A DNA stretch of 28,439 nt from CAZKGE01 sp964541695 (GCA_964541695.1 CAZIRB010000016.1:1-28439), one strand, 5' to 3'; numbered from the stretch's first letter, positions 6,589 through 14,122 are shown. The notes: generated by a model from the letters alone, not told the origin. Translations and numbers: made by a program.

Positions 6589-8034
6589 CTACCCCAGCAA
6601 CCGGATCAGCCGGACGTAGAAGCGCACGATATCGGCGATCTTATCCAGCGCGATGCGCTCGTCGTTGCCGTGGATGGTGGCGCGCTCGGCCTTCGTCAGC
6701 TCCGCGGGCCAGAAGCGGTACACGTGCTCGGAGATTCTGTCGTACTGCCGCGCGTCGGAGCCGCCGATCATGAGGTACGGGGCGACGACGGCGCCGGGGA
6801 ACGTCATGCGGATGGCGCTAGCAAGCGCGGCAAACTCCGGCCCGCCGGTCTTGGACACGCGCGACGGCTCCATGGCAAAGACATCCTTGATTTTGATTTC
6901 CCTGTCCTTTATACGGCGGCGCAGCCGCTCCAGCGAGAGCTCAATGCTGTCCCCGCTGATGACGCGAAGGTCCGCGCCGACCGTCGCGCGTGTCGGCAGA
7001 ACATTGCTCGCGCGGCTGCCCTCCATCATCGTGAACGCGCACGTCGTGCGCATAAGCGCGTTAAACTCCCCGCCGGTCCGCCTGCCGATCCAGCCGAGCA
7101 GCGGCCCAAAGCACCAGAGGTTGGCGAACACCAGCCGGTACGGAAACGACGCGCGCCGCCCGAGCGAATCAAACAGCGCGCGCACCGGCGGCGATATGCG
7201 CGCGGGGAACGGCCGGTTTTCGATGTCGACGACGGCCCTGGCCAGCCTGCCGACCGCGCTGTGCGGCGGCGGTGACGACGCGTGGCCGCCCGCCCCCTCG
7301 AGCGCAAGCGTCACGGCGAGCATCCCCTTTTCGGCGATGCCGACCATCGCGGCGGGCCCCGGCGCGCCGAGGAACCCGCCGTCGACGACGAAGCCGCCCT
7401 CGTCGAGCACGAACGCGGGCTTAACGCCGCGGCGCTCGAGCTCGTCGACGATCATCGGCGAAACCTCCATGCAGGTCTCCTCGTCGCCGGCGAACGCAAA
7501 ATAGAAATCGCGCTCGGGTTCGTAGCCCGCCCGCATAAGCGTCTCGGCCGAGCGCAGCACGCCCATGACGGTGCCCTTCGTGTCCAATGTGCCGCGGCCC
7601 CACAGCGCGCCGTCCGCGATCACGCCGTCAAACGGCGGATGCTTCCACGCGCTCTCGTCGACGGGCACGACGTCGTAATGCGCCATCAGCACGGCCGGGT
7701 CGCCGCCCCTTCCGCCCTTCCAGTGGAACAGCAGCCCGCTTTTTCCGACGCGCGTCAGCGCGCAGCGCTCGTAAACCGTCGGATACAGCCGCGGCAGCAG
7801 CGAGCGGAAACGGTCGAACTCGCCCTCGTCGATCAAGGATTCGTCGGAATAGGCAACGGTCCGGCAGCGGACCATCTCGGCCAGGTCGTTTGTCGCCGCG
7901 TCCGCGTCGATTTCGATCTCCGGCAACTCCGGCAGCGCCCCCACGCGCGTTTCCCGGAACAGCAGCGCGCGGACGACAAGTACCCCCAAAAAAACGGCGG
8001 CCGCCGCCAGCAAGGCCGCGTCGATTCCATCCAT
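6589..8034 (-). CDS. Membrane-anchored M20 family metallopeptidase
   Basis: A 481-residue zinc-dependent peptidase/amidohydrolase of the M20 family (carboxypeptidase S / PM20D1-like branch by layout). One hydrophobic helix at about 5-24 anchors the N-terminus. Metal and catalytic residues are visible: His119-x-Asp121 in AHYDVVP, bridging Asp151 in GRGTLDTKG, Glu185/Glu186 in GDEET, Asp211 in VLDEGG, and a C-terminal His455 in IHGNDERI. A GGHASSPPPHSAVGRL segment marks the lid/dimerisation domain. It probably cleaves or forms N-acyl or peptide bonds of small substrates; the exact substrate is unknown. ATG at 8034 has GGGGGAGGA about 6 nt upstream and a TATACT promoter box 36 bp upstream. It is monocistronic, bordered on both sides by repeat-filled spacers. 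Confidence 0.92.
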   Translation of the reverse strand: MDGIDAALLAAAAVFLGVLVVRALLFRETRVGALPELPEIEIDADAATNDLAEMVRCRTVAYSDESLIDEGEFDRFRSLLPRLYPTVYERCALTRVGKSGLLFHWKGGRGGDPAVLMAHYDVVPVDESAWKHPPFDGVIADGALWGRGTLDTKGTVMGVLRSAETLMRAGYEPERDFYFAFAGDEETCMEVSPMIVDELERRGVKPAFVLDEGGFVVDGGFLGAPGPAAMVGIAEKGMLAVTLALEGAGGHASSPPPHSAVGRLARAVVDIENRPFPARISPPVRALFDSLGRRASFPYRLVFANLWCFGPLLGWIGRRTGGEFNALMRTTCAFTMMEGSRASNVLPTRATVGADLRVISGDSIELSLERLRRRIKDREIKIKDVFAMEPSRVSKTGGPEFAALASAIRMTFPGAVVAPYLMIGGSDARQYDRISEHVYRFWPAELTKAERATIHGNDERIALDKIADIVRFYVRLIRLLG

Positions 8035-8069
8035 ATCCGTTCCTCCCCCAACTCGCTTTTTGTAGAATC

Positions 8070-8078
8070 AGTATACCA
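8070..8078 (-). promoter_or_regulatory. Extended -10 promoter of the M20 gene
   Basis: On the minus strand TGG-TATACT (plus 8078-8070) forms an extended -10 box about 36 bp before the ATG. No good -35 hexamer is seen at 16-18 bp, which is common when the TGn element is present. Confidence 0.65.
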
Positions 8079-8213
8079 TAGGTCGCGTTGAACGCGTACA
8101 GATTTATCAAGTAAAACGGGCGTTAATCGGGATGCGCCGCCCCAGGCCGCTTCGTTGCGCGCCGGCTCGCTAAGACAAGGACGTCGTGGGCTCCGCCCTC
8201 AACGGACTTGATC

Positions 8214-8276
8214 GCGGGGACTCTGTCCCCGCCCCCCTGCCAAAGGGAGGAACCCCCTTTGGAAACCCAAGGAGCT
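8214..8276 (-). repeat. Interspersed two-hairpin repeat, copy C1 (inverted)
   Basis: This is the reverse complement of copy A with changed stem sequences. GCGGGGAC (8214-8221) pairs with GTCCCCGC (8225-8232) across TCT, then CCAAAGGG (8240-8247) pairs with CCCTTTGG (8255-8262), followed by AAACCCAAGGAGCT. The stems differ from copy A but stay fully paired, which is compensatory change. The non-coding gap 8035-8641 consists of the M20 promoter, this copy, a 107-bp direct repeat and the wecE promoter. Confidence 0.8.
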
Positions 8277-8536
8277 GTAAGCGTTTTTCATGGGGTTTCC
8301 AAAGGGACGTGTCCCTTTGGCGGGAGCGCGAGGGCAGCGCCCCCGCAAAAGCTTACGCCCGCGCCTCGCTTGATCCGCCACAGGCGGCGCTCGGCTTCGG
8401 CCCCACCGCCAAAGGGCCGTAGGCCTTTTGGAAACCCAAGGAGCTGCAAGCGTTTTTCATGGGGTTTCCAAAGGGACGTGTCCCTTTGGCGGGAGTGCGA
8501 GGGCAGCGCCCTCGCGAAAGCTTACGCCCGCGCCTC
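8261..8536 (+). repeat. 107-bp direct repeat (8261-8367 and 8430-8536) carrying repeat copies C2-C4
   Basis: The two copies are offset by exactly 169 bp and differ at only a handful of bases. Each runs from GGAAACCCAAGGAGCTG through GCGTTTTTCATGG to a CCAAAGGGAC / GTCCCTTTGG hairpin (8299-8320 and 8468-8489) and a GCGAGGGC-AGC-GCCC hairpin (8328-8346 and 8497-8515), ending in GCTTACGCCCGCGCCTC. Between them copy C3 supplies another hairpin, CCAAAGGGCC (8409-8418) with GGCCTTTTGG (8422-8431), in inverted orientation. Confidence 0.85.
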
Positions 8537-8575
8537 CCCGCCCCGCGCCGCCTCCGCCGCGCGCTTTTCGTCGTA

Positions 8576-8604
8576 TTGCGGCGGAGGGACGCGTGTGGTA
8601 TACT
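8576..8604 (+). promoter_or_regulatory. Promoter of wecE
   Basis: TTGCGG (8576-8581), 17-bp spacer, extended TGG and TATACT (8599-8604). The predicted start is near 8611, about 31 nt before the GTG start codon. The same TTGCGG/TATACT pair is used at 1943-1970. Confidence 0.8.
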
Positions 8605-8641
8605 GATTCGTATCCAAAATACCGGAGGACAGGTAAACCGC

Positions 8642-9781
8642 GTGTACGTAAGCTTCAATGTTCCGCCGTATATCGGCGTCGAGGACGAATACGTCCTCCA
8701 GGTCATTAAGAACCACAAGATCTGCGGCGACGGCGAGATGACCAAGCGCTGCAACGCCTGGCTCGAGCAGAAGACCGGCACGAAAAAGGCGCTTTTGACG
8801 ACCTCCTGCTCCTCCGCGCTCGACATGTCCGCGCTGCTAATCAATATTCAGCCCGGCGACGAGGTGATCATGCCGTCGTTCACGTTCGTGTCGACCGCAA
8901 ACGCGTTCGTCATGCGCGGCGCGAAAATCGTGTTCGTCGATATCCGGCCGGACACGCAGAACATCGACGAGACGCTGATCGAGGACGCGATCACGGTAAA
9001 AACGCGCGCCATCGTGCCGGTCCACTACGCGGGCGTGGCCTGCCAGATGGACAGGATCATGGAGATCGCAAACCGCTACCGTCTTGCGGTCGTCGAGGAC
9101 GCCGCGCAGGGGCTGATGAGCTCGTTCCGCAACCAGGCGCTCGGCACGTTCGGCAACTTCGGCTGTTTAAGCTTCCACGAGACAAAGAATTACAGCATGG
9201 GCGAGGGCGGCGCGCTTTTCATCCGCGACGGCGAGGACGTCGACCGCGCCGAGGTGCTGCGCGAGAAGGGCACCGACCGCAGCAAGTTTTTGCGCGGGCA
9301 GATCGATAAATACACGTGGACGGACCTCGGCTCGTCGTTTTTGCCGTCGGAGCTCAACGCCGCATACCTGCTCGGCCAGCTCGAGAACGCCGATATGATC
9401 AACAACGACCGCATGCGCGCGTGGAACCGGTATTTCAAGCTCCTGCAGGCGCTCGAGGACGCGGGCCGCGTGCAATTGCCCGCCGTGCCGGAGGGCTGCA
9501 CGCACAACGCGCACATGTTCTACATCAAGCTCAGAAACGGCATCAATGAGCGCACGGACTTCATTAAATACCTCAAGGCGCACGACGTCGGCTCCGTGTT
9601 CCACTATGTGCCGCTGCACTCGTCGCCCGCGGGACTGCGGTTCGGCCGCTTCCACGGCGAGGACAGGTATACGACCGCGGCCTACGAGAACCTCGTGCGG
9701 CTGCCGATGCACTACGGACTCGCCGACGCCGAGGTCGACCAGGTCGTCGACGCGGTGTACGGCTTCTTCCAGGGGCGGTAA
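8642..9781 (+). CDS. wecE: dTDP-4-amino-4,6-dideoxygalactose transaminase (WecE/RffA-type)
   Basis: A 379-residue PLP-dependent sugar aminotransferase of the DegT/DnrJ/EryC1/StrS family. Its sequence follows E. coli WecE closely from end to end, including the CGDGEMTKRC region, GDEVIMPSFTFVSTANAFV, NIDETLIE, VPVHYAGVAC and the C-terminal FHGEDRYTTA. Lys182 in FHETKNY is the PLP Schiff-base lysine, and Asp153 in VVEDAAQ contacts the pyridine nitrogen. The expected reaction is glutamate-dependent amination of dTDP-4-keto-6-deoxyglucose to dTDP-Fuc4N, a precursor of surface glycans. The start is GTG at 8642, which matches the WecE N-terminus; GGAGG lies 13 nt and AGG 8 nt upstream. It is monocistronic, with promoter 8576-8604 and terminator 9804-9830. 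The rest of a dTDP-sugar pathway is not in the window. Confidence 0.93.
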   Translation: MYVSFNVPPYIGVEDEYVLQVIKNHKICGDGEMTKRCNAWLEQKTGTKKALLTTSCSSALDMSALLINIQPGDEVIMPSFTFVSTANAFVMRGAKIVFVDIRPDTQNIDETLIEDAITVKTRAIVPVHYAGVACQMDRIMEIANRYRLAVVEDAAQGLMSSFRNQALGTFGNFGCLSFHETKNYSMGEGGALFIRDGEDVDRAEVLREKGTDRSKFLRGQIDKYTWTDLGSSFLPSELNAAYLLGQLENADMINNDRMRAWNRYFKLLQALEDAGRVQLPAVPEGCTHNAHMFYIKLRNGINERTDFIKYLKAHDVGSVFHYVPLHSSPAGLRFGRFHGEDRYTTAAYENLVRLPMHYGLADAEVDQVVDAVYGFFQGR

Positions 9782-9803
9782 CGGACGCGGACTTTTTTTG
9801 ATG

Positions 9804-9830
9804 CGGGGGACGGTTTCGTCCCCCGTTTTC
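9804..9830 (+). terminator. Intrinsic terminator after wecE
   Basis: CGGGGGACG (9804-9812) pairs with CGTCCCCCG (9817-9825) around a GTTT loop, followed by TTTT. The promoter of the next gene begins 2 bp later. Confidence 0.9.
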
Positions 9831-9831
9831 G

Positions 9832-9860
9832 TTGTCCGGGGCACGCTTATGGGATATAAT
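9832..9860 (+). promoter_or_regulatory. Promoter of the GT4-hydrolase fusion gene
   Basis: TTGTCC (9832-9837), 17-bp spacer, perfect TATAAT (9855-9860). Transcription would begin near 9867, 37 nt before the ATG at 9904. Confidence 0.8.
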
Positions 9861-9903
9861 GGAGCCAAGGGATTCCCGAACGAACGCGCAGGGAGGAGGG
9901 GGC

Positions 9904-12708
9904 ATGTTGCGCATCGCGCAGTGTACGGATTCGTTTCTGCCCGTCACGGACGGCGTCGGCCGCGTCGTGTATGAATACGCGCAGTCGCTCGCCGGCGCCG
10001 GGCACGCGTGCTATGTCGTCACGCCGCAGCGCGACATCGGCTACCGCGGCGGCTATCCGTTNNNNNNNNNNNNNNNNNNNNNNNNNNNNNNNNNNNNNNN
10101 NNNNNNNNNNNNNNNNNNNNNNNNNNNNNNNNNNNNNNNNNNNNNNNNNNNNNNNNNNNNNGTGCGCCTGGGCCCGCTCGCGGACGCGGCCGTGCGCGCG
10201 GCGGCGGAGTTCTACACGCGCTGCGACGAGGTCTGGACCGTCACGAACCAGGCCGCGGACACGCTGCGCAGCGCGGGCTACCGCGGGCGCATCGAGATCG
10301 TCGCAAGCGGCACGGAGCAGGCCGAGGTCACGCCGGAAGATTTAAACCTTGCGCAGAGCATGTTTCACCTCTGCGCCGCGCCCATGCTGCTCTGCGTGGG
10401 CCAGATCGACTTCAACAAAAACCTCGCGCGCGCCATAGAAGCCGCGGCGATCCTGTCGGCGCGCAACGTGCCGTTCCAGCTTCTGTTCGTCGGCGAGGGC
10501 CCGGATGAAAAACGCGCCCGCGCGCTCGTGCGCGAGCGCGGGCTGTACGGCGCGGTGCGCTTTTTGGGTCCCGTCACGGACGACCGCGTGCTGCGCGCGC
10601 TGTACCAAATGGCGGCGCTGTTCGTCTACCCCGCGCTGCATTTGACCGCCGGCCTCGTCGTGCATGAGGCGGCGGCATGCGGCACGCCGTCCGTCGTCAT
10701 GCGCGGCAGCGCCGCGGCCGAGGTCGTCCGGGACGGCGAAAACGGCCTTGTTTGCGACGACAGCGCCACGAGCCTCGCCGACGCGATCGCGCACTGCCTC
10801 GCGCATCCCGACGAGCGCGAAACGCTCGGAAAAAACGCGCGCGCAACGATTCCGCAGCCCTGGTCGCGGGTCATGGACGGCGTGCTCGCGCGCTACAAAG
10901 CACTGACGGAACGCGAAAAGTACCGGCTCACGCGCAAGCGCGGCCCGTTCCGCCGCGAGATGGAGGCGGTCGGCGAAACGCTCGAGAAGCGGACGCTGGA
11001 CCTGATCGGCCGCTTTTTAAGGCAGGACATGCAGCACGTCTACGCCTACCCGAGCCGCCCGCCGAGAACGCGACGGCCGCCCGAGCGCCCGTCCGTCCCG
11101 CTGCCGCGCGCCACGCCGGAGTCGCAGGGCGTTTCGTCCGAAGCGCTGCGGAAGCTGTTTACCGCCGTGGACGCGGACAGCGACGCGCACGTAAACGGCA
11201 TGATCGTGCTGCGGCACGGCAAAGTCATCGCCGAGGGCGCGTGGACGCCGTACGACAACGGCCTCCCGCGGCAGCTCTACTCATTGAGCAAGAGCGTCAC
11301 GAGCACCGCCGTCGGCATGCTTGTCGGCGAGGGCAAGCTCGACCTCGACGAATACCTCGTCGACATATTCCCGGACAAGGCGCCGGAGAACCCGCTCCAC
11401 CCCGCGCACAAGCTCATGGTGCGGCATCTTTTGACCATGAGCACCGGTTCGGAGTTCAACGAGATCGGCAGCGCGCTCGGCGCGGACTGGGTGTACGAGT
11501 TTTTGCACGCGAACACGAAGTTCGAGCCCGGCACGGCGTTTTTGTACAACTCCATGGACACCTATATGCTCGCGGCCGTATTGCACGAAAAGACCGGCCA
11601 AACGCTGACGGAGTACCTGAGAACGCGGCTGTACGAACCGCTCGGCATCCGCTCCTTCGACTGGGAGACCTGCCCGCGCGGCGTCGAGAAGGGCGGCTGG
11701 GGCTTGTCGCTCGCGCTCGAGGACGTGGCCAAGCTCGGCCGGCTCTACCTGGCCGGCGGGACCTGGGAAACCGGCAAAGGGCGGGTTTTGCTGCTTGCTC
11801 CGGAGTGGATCGCGGAGGCCACGAGCGTGCAGATCGATACGCCGGGCGGCGAGTGCACAAATGGCTACGGCTACCAGATCTGGATGGCGCCGCGCGCGGG
11901 CGGCTTTTTGTTCAACGGCGCGTTCGGGCAGTACATGCTCGCGCTGCCGGACCTCGACGTCGTCGTGGCGGTAGCGTCCGGCACCTCGCGGCTGTTCGCG
12001 CAGGGCAATTTGATGCAGTACGTCGACGACGCGTTCGCCGCGTGCCAAGGCGGGCCGCTGCCGGAGGACGCCGCGGCGCATGCCGCGCTGAACGAGACGC
12101 TTGCCCGCCTCAGCGTGCAGAAGCGCGCGCCGTTCTTCGACGCGAATATCGCCGAGGCGCCGCTTGCCGCGCTCGCATCGCATCTCGACGGGCGCGTGTA
12201 TACGTTCGACAAAAACATCGCGGGCCTGTTCCCCACAAACCTCATGAGCGTGCATAACAACTTCTCGCCGGGCCTAGCCCATCTCGTGTTCCGCCGCCGC
12301 GGCGACGCGCTGTCGATCACGTTCGACGAGGGAATCGCGCAGAACGAGCTGCTGTTTGTCCAAGGGGCATATGCGCGCGCAACCGTATCCATGCGCGGCG
12401 AGCAGCACGAGGTCGCCGCGAACCTGCAGTGCGAGAGCCTGGGCGCGGGTGAATGGCGGCTGCACTTGAACGCGCATTTCCTCGGCACGCCGTTTACGCG
12501 GCGCGTTCGGCTTTCGATCAGGGGCGACGCGCTCACCGCGCTGTTCGACGAGAGCCCGACCGTGCAGGACGCGTCCATGATGCTGCTCGAGCTCGCCGGC
12601 GTGACCCGCATCGAGATCGTGCGCGCGCTGCTGCCGATGCTGCAGCGCGAAAAGCTGCAGTCCCGCCTGCGCACGTACACGACCGTCACCACGCAGGGGC
12701 GGTTGTAG
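9904..12708 (+). CDS. Fusion of GT4 glycosyltransferase and NylB-like serine hydrolase
   Basis: A single open frame of 934 codons counting a 100-N gap. Residues 1-53 and 87 to about 340 form a GT4 (GT-B fold) glycosyltransferase: N-terminal FLPVTDGVGRVVYEYA, nucleotide-sugar domain with LLCVGQIDFNKN and HEAAACGTPSVV. It resembles the diacylglycerol glucosyltransferase branch. A charged and Pro/Arg-rich linker (about 340-400) leads to a class C beta-lactamase/NylB-like hydrolase (about 400-700): SLSK with Ser460 and Lys463, Tyr548 in YNSMDTY, and a GAFGQYM third motif. A C-terminal beta-rich domain (about 715-934) often trails such hydrolases. No signal peptide or membrane helix is seen, so the hydrolase is probably cytoplasmic, unusual for this fold. 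ATG at 9904 has GGGAGGAGG just upstream. The fusion point is in ungapped sequence. It may glycosylate and then trim or acyl-modify one lipid or metabolite, which is inference. Confidence 0.85.
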   Translation: MLRIAQCTDSFLPVTDGVGRVVYEYAQSLAGAGHACYVVTPQRDIGYRGGYPXXXXXXXXXXXXXXXXXXXXXXXXXXXXXXXXXXVRLGPLADAAVRAAAEFYTRCDEVWTVTNQAADTLRSAGYRGRIEIVASGTEQAEVTPEDLNLAQSMFHLCAAPMLLCVGQIDFNKNLARAIEAAAILSARNVPFQLLFVGEGPDEKRARALVRERGLYGAVRFLGPVTDDRVLRALYQMAALFVYPALHLTAGLVVHEAAACGTPSVVMRGSAAAEVVRDGENGLVCDDSATSLADAIAHCLAHPDERETLGKNARATIPQPWSRVMDGVLARYKALTEREKYRLTRKRGPFRREMEAVGETLEKRTLDLIGRFLRQDMQHVYAYPSRPPRTRRPPERPSVPLPRATPESQGVSSEALRKLFTAVDADSDAHVNGMIVLRHGKVIAEGAWTPYDNGLPRQLYSLSKSVTSTAVGMLVGEGKLDLDEYLVDIFPDKAPENPLHPAHKLMVRHLLTMSTGSEFNEIGSALGADWVYEFLHANTKFEPGTAFLYNSMDTYMLAAVLHEKTGQTLTEYLRTRLYEPLGIRSFDWETCPRGVEKGGWGLSLALEDVAKLGRLYLAGGTWETGKGRVLLLAPEWIAEATSVQIDTPGGECTNGYGYQIWMAPRAGGFLFNGAFGQYMLALPDLDVVVAVASGTSRLFAQGNLMQYVDDAFAACQGGPLPEDAAAHAALNETLARLSVQKRAPFFDANIAEAPLAALASHLDGRVYTFDKNIAGLFPTNLMSVHNNFSPGLAHLVFRRRGDALSITFDEGIAQNELLFVQGAYARATVSMRGEQHEVAANLQCESLGAGEWRLHLNAHFLGTPFTRRVRLSIRGDALTALFDESPTVQDASMMLLELAGVTRIEIVRALLPMLQREKLQSRLRTYTTVTTQGRL
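10062..10161. other. Assembly gap (100 N)
   Basis: Exactly 100 undetermined bases, the usual placeholder for a scaffold gap of unknown size, inside the GT4 domain. Compared with the usual GT4 layout, the N-terminal acceptor-domain section between GYP and the FYTRCDEVW segment appears short by roughly 40 further residues, so the real gap is probably longer than shown. Frame agreement on its two sides is therefore not evidence about its length. Confidence 0.95.
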
Positions 12709-12734
12709 GGGGACTGGCGGGGAGCAAGAAACGG

Positions 12735-12750
12735 CCCGTTGGGTAACGGG
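12735..12750 (+). other. Short hairpin after the fusion gene
   Basis: CCCGTT (12735-12740) pairs with AACGGG (12745-12750) around GGGT, 27 nt after the stop codon and ahead of the main terminator. No T-tract follows; it may only stabilise the mRNA 3' end. Confidence 0.4.
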
Positions 12751-12769
12751 TCCGCCTGAACAAAAAAAT

Positions 12770-12808
12770 AAACCCCCGCTCCCGGACACCGGGAACGGAG
12801 GTTTTGTT
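12770..12808 (+). terminator. Intrinsic terminator after the fusion gene
   Basis: A 16-nt arm (12770-12785, starting AAACCCCCG) faces 12789-12804 around an ACA loop with two C/A mismatches, followed by TTTTGTT. Confidence 0.75.
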
Positions 12809-12829
12809 AGTTACGCCAGGATTCGGGGC

Positions 12830-12960
12830 TTTGTTTGCAGGGGCTTTGCCCCTGCACCCCACCAAAGGGGGAAACCCCCTTTGGAAACCCGGCGAAACCG
12901 AGCGGAGTAAATTGAGTTTCCAAAGGCGGCGCTCAGCTTCGCTCCCTTTGGAAACCCGGC
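12830..12960 (-). repeat. Interspersed hairpin repeat, copy D
   Basis: Three stems in a row: GCAGGGGC (12837-12844) with GCCCCTGC (12848-12855); CCAAAGGGGG (12862-12871) with CCCCCTTTGG (12875-12884); and GTTTCCAAAGG (12916-12926) with CCTTTGGAAAC (12945-12955) across an 18-nt loop. The first two match copy B1 in order. The gap 12709-13093 is otherwise a terminator and the palindromes listed next, with no gene. Confidence 0.8.
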
Positions 12961-12998
12961 ACAAAGAATATGCTTTGGAAGAACCTCTCGCATCTTTT

Positions 12999-13048
12999 GC
13001 TTCTTTTCTTTAAGAAAAGAAGCGGGTGCGCGAGGGCGGAGCCCTCGC
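12999..13048. repeat. Long A/T palindrome plus GCGAGGGC hairpin
   Basis: GCTTCTTTTCTT (12999-13010) pairs perfectly with AAGAAAAGAAGC (13012-13023) around one T. It is followed by GCGAGGGC (13030-13037) pairing with GCCCTCGC (13041-13048) across GGA. The second stem is the same as in repeat copies at 8328 and 8497. The pair lies 45 bp beyond the stop of the minus-strand DUF4230 gene and could serve as its transcript end, though no clear T-tract follows. Confidence 0.7.
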
Positions 13049-13093
13049 ATTTCATGCTTTCTCTCACCGCATCCGCAGTCTAAAACCGTTCCG

Positions 13094-14122
13094 TTACTCC
13101 GCCGCCCCCTCGAGCGCGACAATCACGGTAAACCGGTCGGAGACCGCGGCGATCAGCGGCTGGAACAGGTCGTGCGCGACGGTGCAGGCCGCCTGATCCG
13201 CCTTTGCGAGCAGCTCGGCGCTGTTGAGCGCGCCCTCCATGGTCTCCTTCGCGGAGCTCTCCAATATCTGCTGCTGCTCCTGCGTCAGCGTCACGTCGCC
13301 GAACGCGAGCAGCGCTTTCTCCGTGTCCTCAAACGTCGTCTTCTCCGGGTCGATGTTAACGTACTGCAGCACGGCGCGCGGAATTGTGACGGTCACGGTC
13401 CGGCGGTCCATGTCCACGTCGATGTGTTCGGCGTCGACGAGGCCTAAGTCGACCGTGTACACGCCCACGCCGTTGAGGTGCACCGTCTTCGTCTTTTCAA
13501 ATATCGGCAGGTTCGCCAGCGCCTGCGAGATCACGCTGTCCACCTGCACGTCCTGCTCCATCACGACCAGCTGCTGCTTCTGCCGCGCCTCGCCCAGGAT
13601 CGCGTTCTCAAAGTCGATCTCGCTGTAGCCCATCGTCTCGTCGGGCAGCAGCCCCTTGATGCCGTCGGGCAGCGCGCTCGTGATCGACGTCTCGACCGCG
13701 GCAAACCCCAGAAGCGGCGCAATGCGCGGCCAGAATTTGATCACGATCAGCGCGGCAAACGCCAGAATCAGCACCGCGAACATCGCGCGCAGCATGCGGA
13801 AGAACCAGCCCCGGCGGCGCCTTTTCCGCCGCGGCCCGGGCTTTTCGGCCTCCTCGGCATCGCGGTCCCGCCTGCGGGGGCGCGGCGCGTGCTCGTTCTC
13901 GTCGCGGCCGCGGCAGAACGCCTCGTCCGCGGCCTTGGCCTCCTCGTAGGCGCGCCGCTTTCGCTCGAGCTCGAAGTCGGCGGCCGCGCGGCTTTTGCGC
14001 AGCCCCTCGTCCGCCTCGGCCGCAAGCTCGCGGATGTTCAGTACCTCGTCCGCGTCCTCAATCGGAAACCCGCCGCCCGGCGGGCCGTATGCGTTCCCGT
14101 TGCCAAAGCCCTTTTCGGCCAT
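13094..14122 (-). CDS. Single-pass membrane protein with DUF4230-like domain
   Basis: A 342-residue protein. Residues 1-106 are hydrophilic, highly charged and probably helical, ending in an Arg/Lys cluster (about 97-104). One transmembrane helix follows (about 109-130), then a domain of about 190 residues that I assign to DUF4230 by its pattern: LVVMEQDVQVDSVI, a VHLNGVGVYTVDLGLVD strand pair, VTVTIPRAVLQYVNID, then a helical C-terminal part ending in FTVIVALEG. The function of DUF4230 is unknown. By the positive-inside rule the charged N-terminus is cytoplasmic and the domain is outside. ATG at 14122 has GGAGGGGG four nt upstream. Its promoter is at 14246-14275, giving a leader of about 117 nt. 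It is monocistronic. The family call rests on recall of its consensus and would need a profile search. Confidence 0.75.
   Translation of the reverse strand: MAEKGFGNGNAYGPPGGGFPIEDADEVLNIRELAAEADEGLRKSRAAADFELERKRRAYEEAKAADEAFCRGRDENEHAPRPRRRDRDAEEAEKPGPRRKRRRRGWFFRMLRAMFAVLILAFAALIVIKFWPRIAPLLGFAAVETSITSALPDGIKGLLPDETMGYSEIDFENAILGEARQKQQLVVMEQDVQVDSVISQALANLPIFEKTKTVHLNGVGVYTVDLGLVDAEHIDVDMDRRTVTVTIPRAVLQYVNIDPEKTTFEDTEKALLAFGDVTLTQEQQQILESSAKETMEGALNSAELLAKADQAACTVAHDLFQPLIAAVSDRFTVIVALEGAAE

Noticed and set aside
8284..8606. Short ORFs with repeated FHGVSKGTCPFG-type peptides.
   Set aside because: The peptide repetition is a by-product of the 107-bp DNA repeat; stems vary by paired changes, not codon-wise, and there is no ribosome site.
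131..13048. The interspersed hairpins considered as insertion sequences.
   Set aside because: No transposase frame, no consistent terminal inverted repeats and no target-site duplications could be identified.
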